Assembly (NCBI RefSeq): GCF_003667705.1
Contig: NZ_CP033019.1
Location: 868,001-932,000, forward strand
Reading direction: 5' to 3'
Length of the DNA stretch: 64,000 nt
DNA from: Janthinobacterium agaricidamnosum
GTDB taxonomy: Bacteria; Pseudomonadota; Gammaproteobacteria; Burkholderiales; Burkholderiaceae_D
This document shows positions 43,230 through 52,631 of this stretch, in pieces. Under the pieces are notes generated by a model. That model did not search any database and was not told where the DNA came from. It saw nothing but the letters and a program-made list of their open reading frames with translations. Position numbers and translations under genes: made by a program. Positions within the stretch are counted from its first letter, which is position 1, and each line of letters opens with the position of its first letter.

Positions 43230-44996
43230 TTATTTTGCGGGCTGCCAGCTGTCTTTCAGGGTGACGATGCGGTTGAAGACGGGCTTGCCAGGCTGGCTGT
43301 CGACCCGGTCGGCCGCGAAGTAGCCGTGGCGCTCGAACTGGAAGCGCTGTTCCGGCTGGGCCAGTTCCGCGCCCGGTTCCAGCCACGCCTGCACCACTTC
43401 CTTGGCCAGCGGGTTCAGGGCCAGCTTGAAGTCCTTGCCGCCCGCGTCCGGCTGCGGGTCCGTAAACAGGCGGTCGTACAGGCGTACTTCGGCGGGAATC
43501 GCCGTCGGCGCGCTGACCCAGTGCATATTGCCCTTGACCTTGTAGTTGGCGCTGCCTTCCGTGCCAGACTTGCTGTCCGGGAAATAGTTGCAATGCACGG
43601 CGATGACCTTGCCTTCGGCATCCTTGTCAAAGCCCGTGCACTCGATCACATAGCCGTAGCGCAGGCGAACCTTGCTGCCCGGCTTGTCGTCGATGGGCGG
43701 ATACAGGCGGAAATAGCCCTTGTTCGGCACTTCCATGAAGTCGTCTTCCTCGATCCACAGCTCGCGCGAGATGGGGAAGGTGCGCAAGCCCCGTTCCGGG
43801 AAGTGCGGGTGCACGGGCGCCGTGCACTCGACGCTCTCGTTTTCGGGGAAGTTGTCAATAATCAACTTCAGCGGACGCAGCACGGCCACCGTGCGCGGCG
43901 CCTTCGGGTCCAGGTCTTCGCGCAAACAGCCTTCGAGCACGCTATAGTCGATCCAGCCGTCCGATTTCGTCACGCCCGTGCGTTCGCACATCAATTGAAT
44001 CGCTTCCGGCGTGTAGCCGCGGCGGCGCATGCCCACCAGGGTCGGCATGCGGGGGTCGTCCCAGCCGTCGACGATGTGTTCTTCCACCAGCTGGCGCAGC
44101 TTGCGCTTGCTGGTGACGATGTAGGTCAGGTTCAGGCGCGAGAATTCGAACTGGCGCGGCACGGGTTGCTGGAAGAAGCCGCCGGCGGCCAGGGTTTCCA
44201 GCAGCCAGTCGTAGAACGGGCGGTGGTCCTGGAATTCCAGCGTGCAGATCGAATGCGTGATGTTTTCCAGCGCGTCCGAGATCGGGTGCGTGTAGTCGTA
44301 CATCGGATAGATGCACCAGGCGTCGCCCGTGCGGTGGTGATGCGCGTGGCGGATGCGGTAGATGGCCGGGTCGCGCAAGTTCATGTTCGGCGAACTCATG
44401 GCATCTTCGCTCATCTTCGCGCGCAGGATGTGCTCGCCATCCTTGAACTGGCCCGCCTTCATGGCGCGGAACAGGGCCAGCGATTCGTCGCGCGGACGGT
44501 CGCGGAACGGCGAATTCTTGCCGGCCTGGCCGAAATTGCCGCGGTTGGCGGCCATGTCTTCGGCGCTCTGGCTGTCCACGTAGGCAAAGCCGGCCGTGAT
44601 CAGGTACTCGGCCATCGCGTACAGCTGGTCGAAATAATCGCTCGCGTAGTGCAGGTGGCTCTGGCCATCGGCAGTCTTCGGCTCCCAGTCAAAGCCCAGC
44701 CATTTCACGCTGTCCATGATGGTGTCGACGTATTCCTGCTCTTCCTTGGCCGGATTGGTGTCGTCGAAGCGCAAGTTGCACTGGCCGGCGTAATCGCGCG
44801 CCAGGCCGAAGTTGACGCAGATCGACTTGGCGTGGCCCACGTGCAGGTAGCCGTTCGGCTCCGGCGGGAAACGCGTGATCACCTGGGGCAGGCCGGGACG
44901 CACGTGCGCGCCGGCAGCCAGGTCGGCTTCGATGATGTTACGCAAGAAATTGGGCGCCAGCGCTGGCGCGGCGGTATTCGGTTTATCGTTGCTCAT
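43230..44996 (-). CDS. glnS: Glutaminyl-tRNA synthetase
   Basis: The 588-residue enzyme charges tRNA-Gln. The class I HIGH motif appears in PPEPNGYLHVGHAKS (residues 44-58) and the KMSKS equivalent in YIVTSKRKLRQLV. Other marks are RFDDTNPAKEEQEYVD, the catalytic-core RIRHAHHHRTGDAWCIYPMYDYTHPISDALE and the beta-barrel anticodon domain ending NRIVTLKDSW. It shows the eukaryote-derived GlnRS layout shared by beta- and gammaproteobacteria. The length is slightly over that of E. coli because of the N-terminal extension. Single gene with terminator at 43186. Confidence 0.97.
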   Translation of the reverse strand: MSNDKPNTAAPALAPNFLRNIIEADLAAGAHVRPGLPQVITRFPPEPNGYLHVGHAKSICVNFGLARDYAGQCNLRFDDTNPAKEEQEYVDTIMDSVKWLGFDWEPKTADGQSHLHYASDYFDQLYAMAEYLITAGFAYVDSQSAEDMAANRGNFGQAGKNSPFRDRPRDESLALFRAMKAGQFKDGEHILRAKMSEDAMSSPNMNLRDPAIYRIRHAHHHRTGDAWCIYPMYDYTHPISDALENITHSICTLEFQDHRPFYDWLLETLAAGGFFQQPVPRQFEFSRLNLTYIVTSKRKLRQLVEEHIVDGWDDPRMPTLVGMRRRGYTPEAIQLMCERTGVTKSDGWIDYSVLEGCLREDLDPKAPRTVAVLRPLKLIIDNFPENESVECTAPVHPHFPERGLRTFPISRELWIEEDDFMEVPNKGYFRLYPPIDDKPGSKVRLRYGYVIECTGFDKDAEGKVIAVHCNYFPDSKSGTEGSANYKVKGNMHWVSAPTAIPAEVRLYDRLFTDPQPDAGGKDFKLALNPLAKEVVQAWLEPGAELAQPEQRFQFERHGYFAADRVDSQPGKPVFNRIVTLKDSWQPAK

Positions 44997-45158
44997 TGAT
45001 CAATGCGGAAGAGTGACAGTAAAAAGCATTTTACCGTACCGCAAGCGCTTTATAAGCACGTATTTGGCCCCATATCCCAGCATGCAAGCGACGCGGGCGC
45101 CGTTCTATAGGATAATTCGCCTTTAATTAGCAAACAAAACGTGACCCCGGAGCCATTT

Positions 45159-45452
45159 ATGGAAAATTTGTATAACGTCCTCGGTGTCGCGCCCAATGCC
45201 AGCGACGATGAAATCAAGAAGGTTTACCGTTCGCTGGCCATGCGCTTCCACCCCGACCGCAACCAGGCCCCCGGCGCCGAGGCGCGCTTCAAGAGCGTCA
45301 CCAAGGCGTATGAAATCCTGGCCGACCCGGCCAAGCGCGCCGAATACGACCAGAGCGTGAACCACCGCATCATCATCGATCCGGAAGCGGAAGCCTATGC
45401 CCTGTGGTGCGGCGTGTTCCGCCTTCACGGCACCGTCCTTCCTACGGACTGA
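45159..45452 (+). CDS. Short J-domain (DnaJ-like) protein
   Basis: The ATG at 45159 follows CCGGAG and gives 97 residues. Residues 1-67 are a complete J domain: [64 protein letters not shown], with the HPD motif that stimulates DnaK. The remaining 30 residues ([29 protein letters not shown]) match nothing known. The stop codon is two bases in front of an inverted-repeat element (45455-45585), so the gene may have lost a longer C terminus. Three unknown genes follow on the same strand. Confidence 0.85.
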   Translation: MENLYNVLGVAPNASDDEIKKVYRSLAMRFHPDRNQAPGAEARFKSVTKAYEILADPAKRAEYDQSVNHRIIIDPEAEAYALWCGVFRLHGTVLPTD

Positions 45453-45454
45453 GG

Positions 45455-45585
45455 GCGTCTCACATAACCTACTGCGCGTCGTGATTTGCGGCCTGCGATG
45501 CTCACCGTACTAAAGTACGGTTGCGCTTCTTAGGCCAACGGGGGCGCCGAGCCTCACTGCCGCTCGCTACGGTTGTGTGAGACGC
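45455..45585. repeat. 131-bp inverted-repeat element with inner hairpin
   Basis: GCGTCTCACATAACC (45455-45469) and GGTTGTGTGAGACGC (45571-45585) are inverted repeats with one mismatch. The interior contains the palindrome CCGTACT-AA-AGTACGG (45505-45520), flanked by GCCT and AGGC, so the whole element can fold into a nested structure. No coding content. It resembles small palindromic intergenic repeats of Burkholderiales genomes. Confidence 0.8.
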
Positions 45586-45667
45586 GGTACAGTCCGGATG
45601 ATTTTAAAAACAACAACAACGGCGCTTTTAATGTAACAGCGCCGCGCATCACATTGGAAAGCACAGC

Positions 45668-46180
45668 ATGAGAAGAGTACACCCTGAATTCGCGTACCAG
45701 TCGCGCGAGCTGGAAGGCCAGATCGACGGCATCCTTGGCGACCCGCCGAACCGCAAGAACTACAAAAGCATGGTCGACGCGCTGGTGAGCGAGTACGCGA
45801 GCGGCGGCGGCATCGAAGACGTGAACATGCTGGCCTTCGCGCTGGTCGATCACATCACCTTCAGCGACCCGAAGGGCTTGCTGGCCGAAAGCGAAGACTA
45901 CGAGTTCGGCGACCCGTCCCGCGTGTTTTCCATGGCCGCGTGCGCCGCGCCGGAAGCGGCGAAGATGTACGCCGCCATCGAAGAGAGCTTCCCCGACCTG
46001 GCGCGCCAGGCCATCATCACGGCTTTCCTGCACAAGAACCCGCGCCTGTGGGACGACGACGACCAGTCGCTCGACCAGCTGGCCGCCAATGACGACGGCG
46101 ACGACGAGATTGATGAAGACGAAGCCACCGACGATTTCGCCCAGATGTTTGACCAGGATGGAGATGACCATGGCCGATAA
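45668..46180 (+). CDS. Acidic protein of unknown function, first of three
   Basis: The 170-residue soluble protein starts MRRVHPEFAYQSRELEGQIDG. The body is helical (KSMVDALVSEYASGGG, AACAAPEAAKMYAAIEESFPDLARQAIITAFLHKNP) and the last 45 residues are extremely acidic (NDDGDDEIDEDEATDDFAQMFDQDGDD). No family was recognised. The stop lies 11 bp inside the next gene. The ribosome site is GGAAAGCACAGC before the ATG. Co-transcription with the next two genes is very likely; whether the J-domain gene belongs to the same unit is open, because the repeat element lies between. Confidence 0.75.
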   Translation: MRRVHPEFAYQSRELEGQIDGILGDPPNRKNYKSMVDALVSEYASGGGIEDVNMLAFALVDHITFSDPKGLLAESEDYEFGDPSRVFSMAACAAPEAAKMYAAIEESFPDLARQAIITAFLHKNPRLWDDDDQSLDQLAANDDGDDEIDEDEATDDFAQMFDQDGDDHGR

Positions 46181-46955
46181 TGAACAAAAAAGTAACCTGC
46201 CCGCGCTGACGAAGCAGGTCACGGAATTGGTGCTGTCCGGTTCGCTGGGCCACGCCGAGCAGGCGTTTGCGGACGCGGCCGACCAGTACGGCGACCTGGC
46301 CGTGGTGGAAGTGCTGAGCGCCATCCCGCCGCAAGTGACGGCCCTGCACCTGGCCGGCTTCGACGGCGGCAAGATGTCGCTGGCCACCTTGCTGGTGCCG
46401 CCCAAGGCCTGGGCCGACAGCCTGGCCTTCATCGCCGCCACCTGGAGCGATGACCAGATCGAGGATGATCCGGAACGCATCGCCGAAGCGCTGTTCGCGC
46501 ACATCCACGGCGTGGTGTTTTCCACCGACGACGCCGAGCGCCGCCGCGAGCTGCTGCTGGAAGCATCCGCCACCGACTGGGGCGCCACGGCGTTCGCCAT
46601 TTTGTTCTCGATGGCGCCGAAGGAAATCCTCGAAGTGGCGGGAGAGATCGTCATCAAGGGACCGTACGTGACGGGCGTGACGTCGTCCGACAACGATATC
46701 GTGCCGCTGGCCATCGAACTGGCGCAAGCGAATGAAGACGGCTGGGATCGCTCGCTGTTCGAACTGTTCCCCGACTTCCGCCACAGCGCCGACCTGGCCG
46801 ACGCGGAATACTCGGACGACCCGGATGAAGAACCGACCATGTTGCAGCGCAGTACCAAGGAATTGCTGTACCGTCTGCGCAAGCAAGTGCCGAGCACGCG
46901 CAGCGCGCCGCGTTCCAGCACGCGCCGCAGCCTGGGCACGGGCATCTTCTCGTAA
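46170..46955 (+). CDS. Protein of unknown function, second of three
   Basis: The ATG at 46170 follows GGAGATGACC and overlaps the previous gene by 11 bp. The 261-residue soluble protein reads as a series of helices: LPALTKQVTELVLSGSLGHAEQAFADAADQYGDLAVVEVLSAIPPQ, then AALVPP-type helices, WSDDQIEDDPERIAEALFAHIHGVVFSTDDAERRRELLLEASATDWGA. It ends with a basic, Ser/Arg-rich tail (RLRKQVPSTRSAPRSSTRRS) after an acidic stretch (SDDPDEEPT). No known domain was recognised. Confidence 0.72.
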   Translation: MADNEQKSNLPALTKQVTELVLSGSLGHAEQAFADAADQYGDLAVVEVLSAIPPQVTALHLAGFDGGKMSLATLLVPPKAWADSLAFIAATWSDDQIEDDPERIAEALFAHIHGVVFSTDDAERRRELLLEASATDWGATAFAILFSMAPKEILEVAGEIVIKGPYVTGVTSSDNDIVPLAIELAQANEDGWDRSLFELFPDFRHSADLADAEYSDDPDEEPTMLQRSTKELLYRLRKQVPSTRSAPRSSTRRSLGTGIFS

Positions 46956-46974
46956 TGAAAGCAGGGAATCACTA

Positions 46975-47847
46975 ATGCTGCCAGCAATTGTTGTAGAGAA
47001 TCTTCCGCGCCTCGTGCGCGCCATCAAGCTGTTGCCGGGCGACCCGCGCGAAGACGCGGCGCTGAACCTGGCCGACGAATTGACGGGCATCACGGCCATG
47101 GTGGCCGAGAAGTTCACGAATGAGCGCACGGCCGACGGCATCCAGAAGGCGCTGTACCTGACTGTGGGCGGCGTGTCGCTGGGCCTGGAGCAGGCCGTCA
47201 CGCATGAGGGCGACCAGGCCGCCCTCGACTTTCTTGTCGAGCACGGCGCCGAGCACGCGTTTCAGGTCGGCTTTCGCCTGATCAAGGACCTGTCGCAGCT
47301 GCCGGAAGACGCCCTCGTCGGCGAATACGACCAGGACCCCGTCTACCTGCAGCGCCGTTTGCGCGAGCTGTTCATCGATATTTGCCAGGCCGACCCGAAC
47401 CAGAACTGGGCCGGCTATGAAAAGTATGCGTTGCAGTTGCAACAGCGCAAGGAAGTGCAAGCCGTCGTGCGCCTGGCCGGCTGGCTGCGCCGTCACCACG
47501 ACAACGGCCCCGTCAGCGACAGCGATTTGAATGCCGAGGGCGTCATCGCCCTGGCCATCATCTTCGCCATCGAAGGCGGCGGGCGCATCGTGGCGCGCAC
47601 GGGGCAAAAGGAGTTTGAACGTTTCGTGCGTTCCGTGCGCAAGAACAAGCCCGACTTCGAGGAAGGCTGGGCCGCCCTGGTGGCCAAGGTGCCCGTGCAG
47701 CACCATCCGGTGTTGCTCGACCGCATCGCGTCCTACCGCCGCAGCTGCACCGTCGTGCAGAAAATCCTCACGCGGGCCAGCATGAAGAGCCTGTTCGAGG
47801 ACCTGGAGAATTACGCGGGTTCCGAGCTGGATGCGGATTATTCGTGA
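46975..47847 (+). CDS. Protein of unknown function, third of three
   Basis: The ATG at 46975 follows CAGGGAATCACT; the gap to the second gene is 19 bp. The 290-residue soluble protein is mostly helical: LPRLVRAIKLLPGDPREDAALNLADELTGITAMVAEKF, GVSLGLEQAVTHEGDQAALDFLVEHGAEHAFQVGFRLIKDLSQLP, RRLRELFIDICQADPNQNWAGYEKYALQLQQRKEVQAVVRLAGWL. No motif was recognised. A REP palindrome follows eight bases after the stop and was later split by an IS110 element. Confidence 0.72.
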   Translation: MLPAIVVENLPRLVRAIKLLPGDPREDAALNLADELTGITAMVAEKFTNERTADGIQKALYLTVGGVSLGLEQAVTHEGDQAALDFLVEHGAEHAFQVGFRLIKDLSQLPEDALVGEYDQDPVYLQRRLRELFIDICQADPNQNWAGYEKYALQLQQRKEVQAVVRLAGWLRRHHDNGPVSDSDLNAEGVIALAIIFAIEGGGRIVARTGQKEFERFVRSVRKNKPDFEEGWAALVAKVPVQHHPVLLDRIASYRRSCTVVQKILTRASMKSLFEDLENYAGSELDADYS

Positions 47848-47854
47848 CCGCTGG

Positions 47855-47895
47855 TGTCGGATGACGCGGCGGCTTCGCCACCGCTAATCCGACCT
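47855..47895. repeat. REP-like palindrome C, left part, cut by IS110
   Basis: TGTCGGATGACGCGGCGG through CGCTAATCCGACCT is one REP unit. The usual continuation ACG is found beyond the insertion element at 49108, so joining 47895 to 49108 restores CTAATCCGACCTACG. Confidence 0.85.
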
Positions 47896-47910
47896 TGTAT
47901 TATTCCCCTC

Positions 47911-49090
<1,180 letters not shown>

Positions 49091-49107
49091 CGGGGATAAC
49101 AGTATCT

Positions 49108-49175
49108 ACGCCGGCGCGCGTCCTGTAGTCCAGTAGGTCGGCTTAGCTACGGCACAGCCGCAGCGTAAGCCGACA
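49108..49175. repeat. REP-like palindrome C, right remnant and second unit
   Basis: 49108-49122 continues the REP unit broken by the IS110 element. GTAGGTCGGCTTAGC (49133-49147) through CGTAAGCCGACA (49163-49174) is a second unit of the GGCTTA variant. It lies between the IS and the end of the lysR gene. Confidence 0.8.
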
Positions 49176-49182
49176 CGCCGGC

Positions 49183-50085
49183 CTACGCTCCCCCTTCCAT
49201 GGCCGCTTCCTCGGCCAGCTTGACGAATGCCGCCACCAGCGGCGACGTCTCTTCTTCCCGTTGTGCAAGTAACAAGCTGGTCGTCGCCTGCGGGTCGGCG
49301 ATGGGGCGGTAGCACACGCCATCCATGCGGATGCGGTCGAACGAGGCGGGCAGCACGGAAATGCCGCAGCCGGCCGCCACCAGGCCGATGATGGTCGATG
49401 CTTCGCCCGCTTCCTGCGTGACCTGGGGCACGAAGCCTGCGGCCTTGCACAGTCGAAAAATCTGCGGATAAATCCCCGTGCCCGCATCCCTGGGATACAT
49501 GACAAAGCCTTCGCCCGCCATGTCGGCAATCGCGATGCTGTCCTTGGCCGCCAGCGCGTGGGCGACGGGCAGCACGAGGAACAGCGGGTCTTGCCGCAAT
49601 TCGGTCAGGCGGATGTCGTCCGGGTACGTCGTTTCCGGCGGGCGCACGAAACCCAGGTCCATCGTCCTGCCCGAGATCGCTTCCAGTTGATGCAATGTCG
49701 CCATTTCATGCAGGGTCAAGGTGACGTGCGGGAATTGCTGGCGGTAGCGGTTGATGACGGTCGCGAAGTAGGGTGTGAACGGCGTGGAAAAGGTAAAACC
49801 GATGCGCAATTCGCCCGCTTCGCCCCGCTGTGCCCGGCGCGCCGTGACGGCCGCCTGTTCCGACAGGGCCAGGATGCGCCGCGCATCGTCGAGAAACAGC
49901 GCGCCTGCCTGCGTCAGCCGCACGGAGCGCTTGTTGCGCTCGAACAACTGCGCACCGAGTTCCGCCTCCAGCGCCTGGATTTGCTGGCTCAGCGGCGGTT
50001 GGCCGATGTGCAGGCGCTCGGCCGCGCGTGTGAAGTGCAGCTCTTCGGCAACGGCGACAAAGTAACGGAGGTGGCGCAGTTCCAT
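49183..50085 (-). CDS. LysR-family transcriptional regulator
   Basis: The 300-residue protein has the LysR winged helix at residues 1-60 (MELRHLRYFVAVAEELHFTRAAERLHIGQPPLSQQIQALEAELG) and an effector-binding domain from about 90 (GELRIGFTFSTPFTPYFATVINRYRQQFP). It is of the BenM/CatM-like subgroup by appearance. It is divergent from the MFS gene at 50189; the AT-rich 103-bp gap between them (50086-50188) contains an imperfect dyad near TAATATTTTAAAAGTATGA, where it probably binds and controls both genes. The stop TAG lies in GCGTAGGCCGG at the edge of the REP region. Confidence 0.9.
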   Translation of the reverse strand: MELRHLRYFVAVAEELHFTRAAERLHIGQPPLSQQIQALEAELGAQLFERNKRSVRLTQAGALFLDDARRILALSEQAAVTARRAQRGEAGELRIGFTFSTPFTPYFATVINRYRQQFPHVTLTLHEMATLHQLEAISGRTMDLGFVRPPETTYPDDIRLTELRQDPLFLVLPVAHALAAKDSIAIADMAGEGFVMYPRDAGTGIYPQIFRLCKAAGFVPQVTQEAGEASTIIGLVAAGCGISVLPASFDRIRMDGVCYRPIADPQATTSLLLAQREEETSPLVAAFVKLAEEAAMEGGA

Positions 50086-50188
50086 ATAAGTAATATTTTA
50101 AAAGTATGAGTTGGGCCTTGAATATATATTGGACGATATGATTTGGCAATCCTAAGATGAAGACTCGCTTCCTTTCCGAAACACGGCC

Positions 50189-51469
50189 ATGTCTGATTCA
50201 TCGCTTGCCTTTGCCCCCGCCACCTCGTCTGCCATCCCGGTTTCTCCCGCCGCACCCGCGCCCCGCACGGCCATCGCCAAGGGCTCGATCGAATTCAAGC
50301 GCAGCAACCGCGCCCTGTTCTTCGGCGGCTTTTCCACCTTCAGCCTGCTGTATTGCATACAACCACTGTTCCCGCTGCTGTCGCAGCAGTTTCATCTGAC
50401 GCCCGCGCAAAGCAGCTGGTCGTTGTCCGTGTCGAGCGGCTTGCTGGCCATCTCCTTGGTGCTGCTCAGTGCCGTGTCGGACCGGGTCGGGCGCAAGCCG
50501 CTGATGGTGGCATCGATGTTTTCCGCCGCGATATTGACGATCTTGTCCGCCTTCGCCCAGGATTATGCGCAACTGCTGGCCATCCGCGCCGCGCTGGGCA
50601 TTGCCTTGGGCGGCATGCCGGCCGTGGCCATGGCTTACCTGGGCGAGGAAATCGAGGGGCCGTCGCTGGGACTGTCGATGGGCTTGTATATTGCAGGCAG
50701 TGCGTTTGGCGGCATGTCGGGACGCCTTATCGCTTCCATGCTCAGCGATTTCCTGTCGTGGCGCTGGGCCCTGGGCGTGCTGGGCGTGGCCGGCGTGCTG
50801 GCGGCGGCGGAATTCTGGCGCAGCCTGCCCGCGTCGAAAAATTTCGAGCCCAGTACCAAAGGCTGGAATGCGCTGCCGCACGCGATCAAGCAACATTTTT
50901 CCGACCAGGGCTTGCCATGGCTGTTCTGCCTGGCTTTCGTGCTGATGGGCTGTTTCGTCAGCCTGTATAACTACATCGGCTACCGCCTGCTGGCCGCGCC
51001 ATTTGGCTTGCGCCAGAGCACCGTCGGTTTGCTGGCCTTTCTGTACCTGATCGGCATCTTCAGTTCCGTGTGGGCGGGCCGCCTGGTGGACCGGCTGGGG
51101 CGCCGGGGTGTGCTGTGGATCATGCTGTCGGTGATGCTGTCCGGCATAGTATTGACCCTGTTCGATTCGCTGCCGCTGATCGTCATCGGCATGGCACTGG
51201 CTACCTTCGGCTTCTTTGCCTCGCATTCGATCGCCAGCAGCTGGGTCAGCCGCCGCGCCCGCGCGCCGCAGGCGCTGGCCTCGGCCTTCTATCTGCTGTT
51301 CTATTATTTGGGGTCAAGCCTGATCGGTTCGGCCTCGGGCATGATGTGGGGCTTCGACGGCTGGACGGGCGTCATCATCATGCTGGGCGTATGCCTGGGC
51401 GGCGGCGTGCTGATCGCCTTGCGCCTGCGCCATCTGCAGCCGCTGGGCGCGCGCGAAGCGGTGGGCTGA
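50189..51469 (+). CDS. MFS transporter, YnfM-like
   Basis: The 426-residue carrier has a long hydrophilic N terminus rich in Ala and Pro (about 35 residues), then twelve helices. MFS motifs: VSDRVGRKPLMVASM after helix 2, AALGIALGGMPAVAMAYLGEE in helix 4, and AGRLVDRLGRRGVLWIM after helix 8. It resembles YnfM and other drug/arabinose-type efflux proteins. Divergence from a LysR gene suggests induction by its substrate or a related aromatic acid, which is inference. Confidence 0.87.
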   Translation: MSDSSLAFAPATSSAIPVSPAAPAPRTAIAKGSIEFKRSNRALFFGGFSTFSLLYCIQPLFPLLSQQFHLTPAQSSWSLSVSSGLLAISLVLLSAVSDRVGRKPLMVASMFSAAILTILSAFAQDYAQLLAIRAALGIALGGMPAVAMAYLGEEIEGPSLGLSMGLYIAGSAFGGMSGRLIASMLSDFLSWRWALGVLGVAGVLAAAEFWRSLPASKNFEPSTKGWNALPHAIKQHFSDQGLPWLFCLAFVLMGCFVSLYNYIGYRLLAAPFGLRQSTVGLLAFLYLIGIFSSVWAGRLVDRLGRRGVLWIMLSVMLSGIVLTLFDSLPLIVIGMALATFGFFASHSIASSWVSRRARAPQALASAFYLLFYYLGSSLIGSASGMMWGFDGWTGVIIMLGVCLGGGVLIALRLRHLQPLGAREAVG

Positions 51470-51475
51470 GCCCGG

Positions 51476-52123
51476 CTATTTGGGGCAGTTGCCGATCATC
51501 GTTTCCCCCTGCTTGCCCGCGCGCGTGGTCACGCACAAGGTGCCCAGCGCGCTGGTGATTTTATACGTGCGGCTGCCCCTGGCCTCATTCGCGCCCACTT
51601 CCTCGATTTTCGATGCCTCGTACCATTTCGGCGGCACGGCTGCGTAGGCTTCGGCAAAGCCTTGCTGCATGCGCTTGAAGGCGGTGTCGTCCAGTTTCTG
51701 TTCTCCCCGCTTCGGGAATTCCTTGCGTAAATCCTTGTCGATCTTGCCCACGTCGCGCTTGGCTTGCGCCAGGATATCGGCGGCGCTGGGCGCTGGCGGC
51801 GCCGTGATCGCTTCCGCCATTGCCGGTGCTGGCGCCGGCTCGGCGGCGGGCGGGGGCAGGGGGCGGCTGACGGGTGCCGGTATGGTTCGGCGCGGCACAT
51901 GTTCAGCGGCCGGTTTTGCGCTGCGCAAGGCTATCGGCTTGGGCGGCGCAGGGGGCGTGTGGCGCAGCCAGGCGATGGCCGGGCCCTGCGGCAAGTGCTC
52001 GTCAACGGCAAGGCGGGGGCGCGACTGCAGGATCACATAGGCCAGCCCCGCGTGCAGCAGGACGATCAGCAGCAGGCCGGGAGCGCGGCGGGGCAGGGGT
52101 GGCAGCGAGGTCATGGAGGGCAT
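51476..52123 (-). CDS. Membrane-anchored proline-rich protein of unknown function
   Basis: The 215-residue protein has one N-terminal helix (about 14-30, GLLLIVLLHAGLAYVIL), then a TonB-like Pro/Ala-rich spacer (residues 50-115: PPAPPKPIALRSAKPAAEHVP, PAPVSRPLPPPAAEPAPAPA) and a C-terminal globular part (KRDVGKIDKDLRKEFPKRGEQKLDDTAFKRMQQGFAEAYAAVPPKWYEAS ... TLCVTTRAGKQGETMIGNCPK) with two Cys that may form a disulfide. It should be fixed in the inner membrane with the tail in the periplasm. It is not a true TonB because the C-terminal TonB motifs are missing. An ATG three codons later is the alternative start. Confidence 0.72.
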   Translation of the reverse strand: MPSMTSLPPLPRRAPGLLLIVLLHAGLAYVILQSRPRLAVDEHLPQGPAIAWLRHTPPAPPKPIALRSAKPAAEHVPRRTIPAPVSRPLPPPAAEPAPAPAMAEAITAPPAPSAADILAQAKRDVGKIDKDLRKEFPKRGEQKLDDTAFKRMQQGFAEAYAAVPPKWYEASKIEEVGANEARGSRTYKITSALGTLCVTTRAGKQGETMIGNCPK

Positions 52124-52287
52124 GGTGGTTCAGGTACGCCAATGTATCTGAAGGATTTGATAATTATCTAGAATGTCACAAGCGCTTACAAAAAAGTGCA
52201 CCATGGAAATTTCAACGCCATGGCGCGTGGCGGGGAACCTTGGGCCGGCCTGACGATCCAACTCTCGATACCATGGGAGGACAGATC

Positions 52288-52614
52288 ATGATGCAGGTAA
52301 AGGAAGTGGCACGGCGCTTTGGCGCCATCGAACACGCGATCGGCCAGGCGGCCCAGTTGTGCGGCAAGCAGCAGGGCATGCCGATGGACTTGAAGGATTG
52401 CATCAATCAGCTGGACCAGCAAAAGAGCGCCGTGCGGCAAGCCATCGACACGCAGGACGATGCGCGCATCCGCCAAGCCGTCGACCAGATGGAATCGCTG
52501 GGCGACCGCGCCAAACGGGCGTGCGGCACGGCGACCAGCGTGACGCCGGAAATGAAGAGCGCCGTGCTCAAGGTCCACGATGAACTATCGGACCTGAAGC
52601 ATCAGCTCCACTAG
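52288..52614 (+). CDS. Small helical protein of unknown function
   Basis: The ATG at 52288 lies six bases after GGGAGGA and gives 108 residues. The protein is hydrophilic and helical with three Cys (AAQLCGKQQGMPMDLKDCINQLDQQKSAVRQAIDTQDDARIRQAVDQME, AKRACGTATSVTPEMKSAVLKVHDELSDLKHQLH). No family was recognised. A longer frame reaches far upstream but the strong ribosome site decides the start. Confidence 0.65.
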   Translation: MMQVKEVARRFGAIEHAIGQAAQLCGKQQGMPMDLKDCINQLDQQKSAVRQAIDTQDDARIRQAVDQMESLGDRAKRACGTATSVTPEMKSAVLKVHDELSDLKHQLH

Positions 52615-52631
52615 AACCTGGCTCCTGCGCG

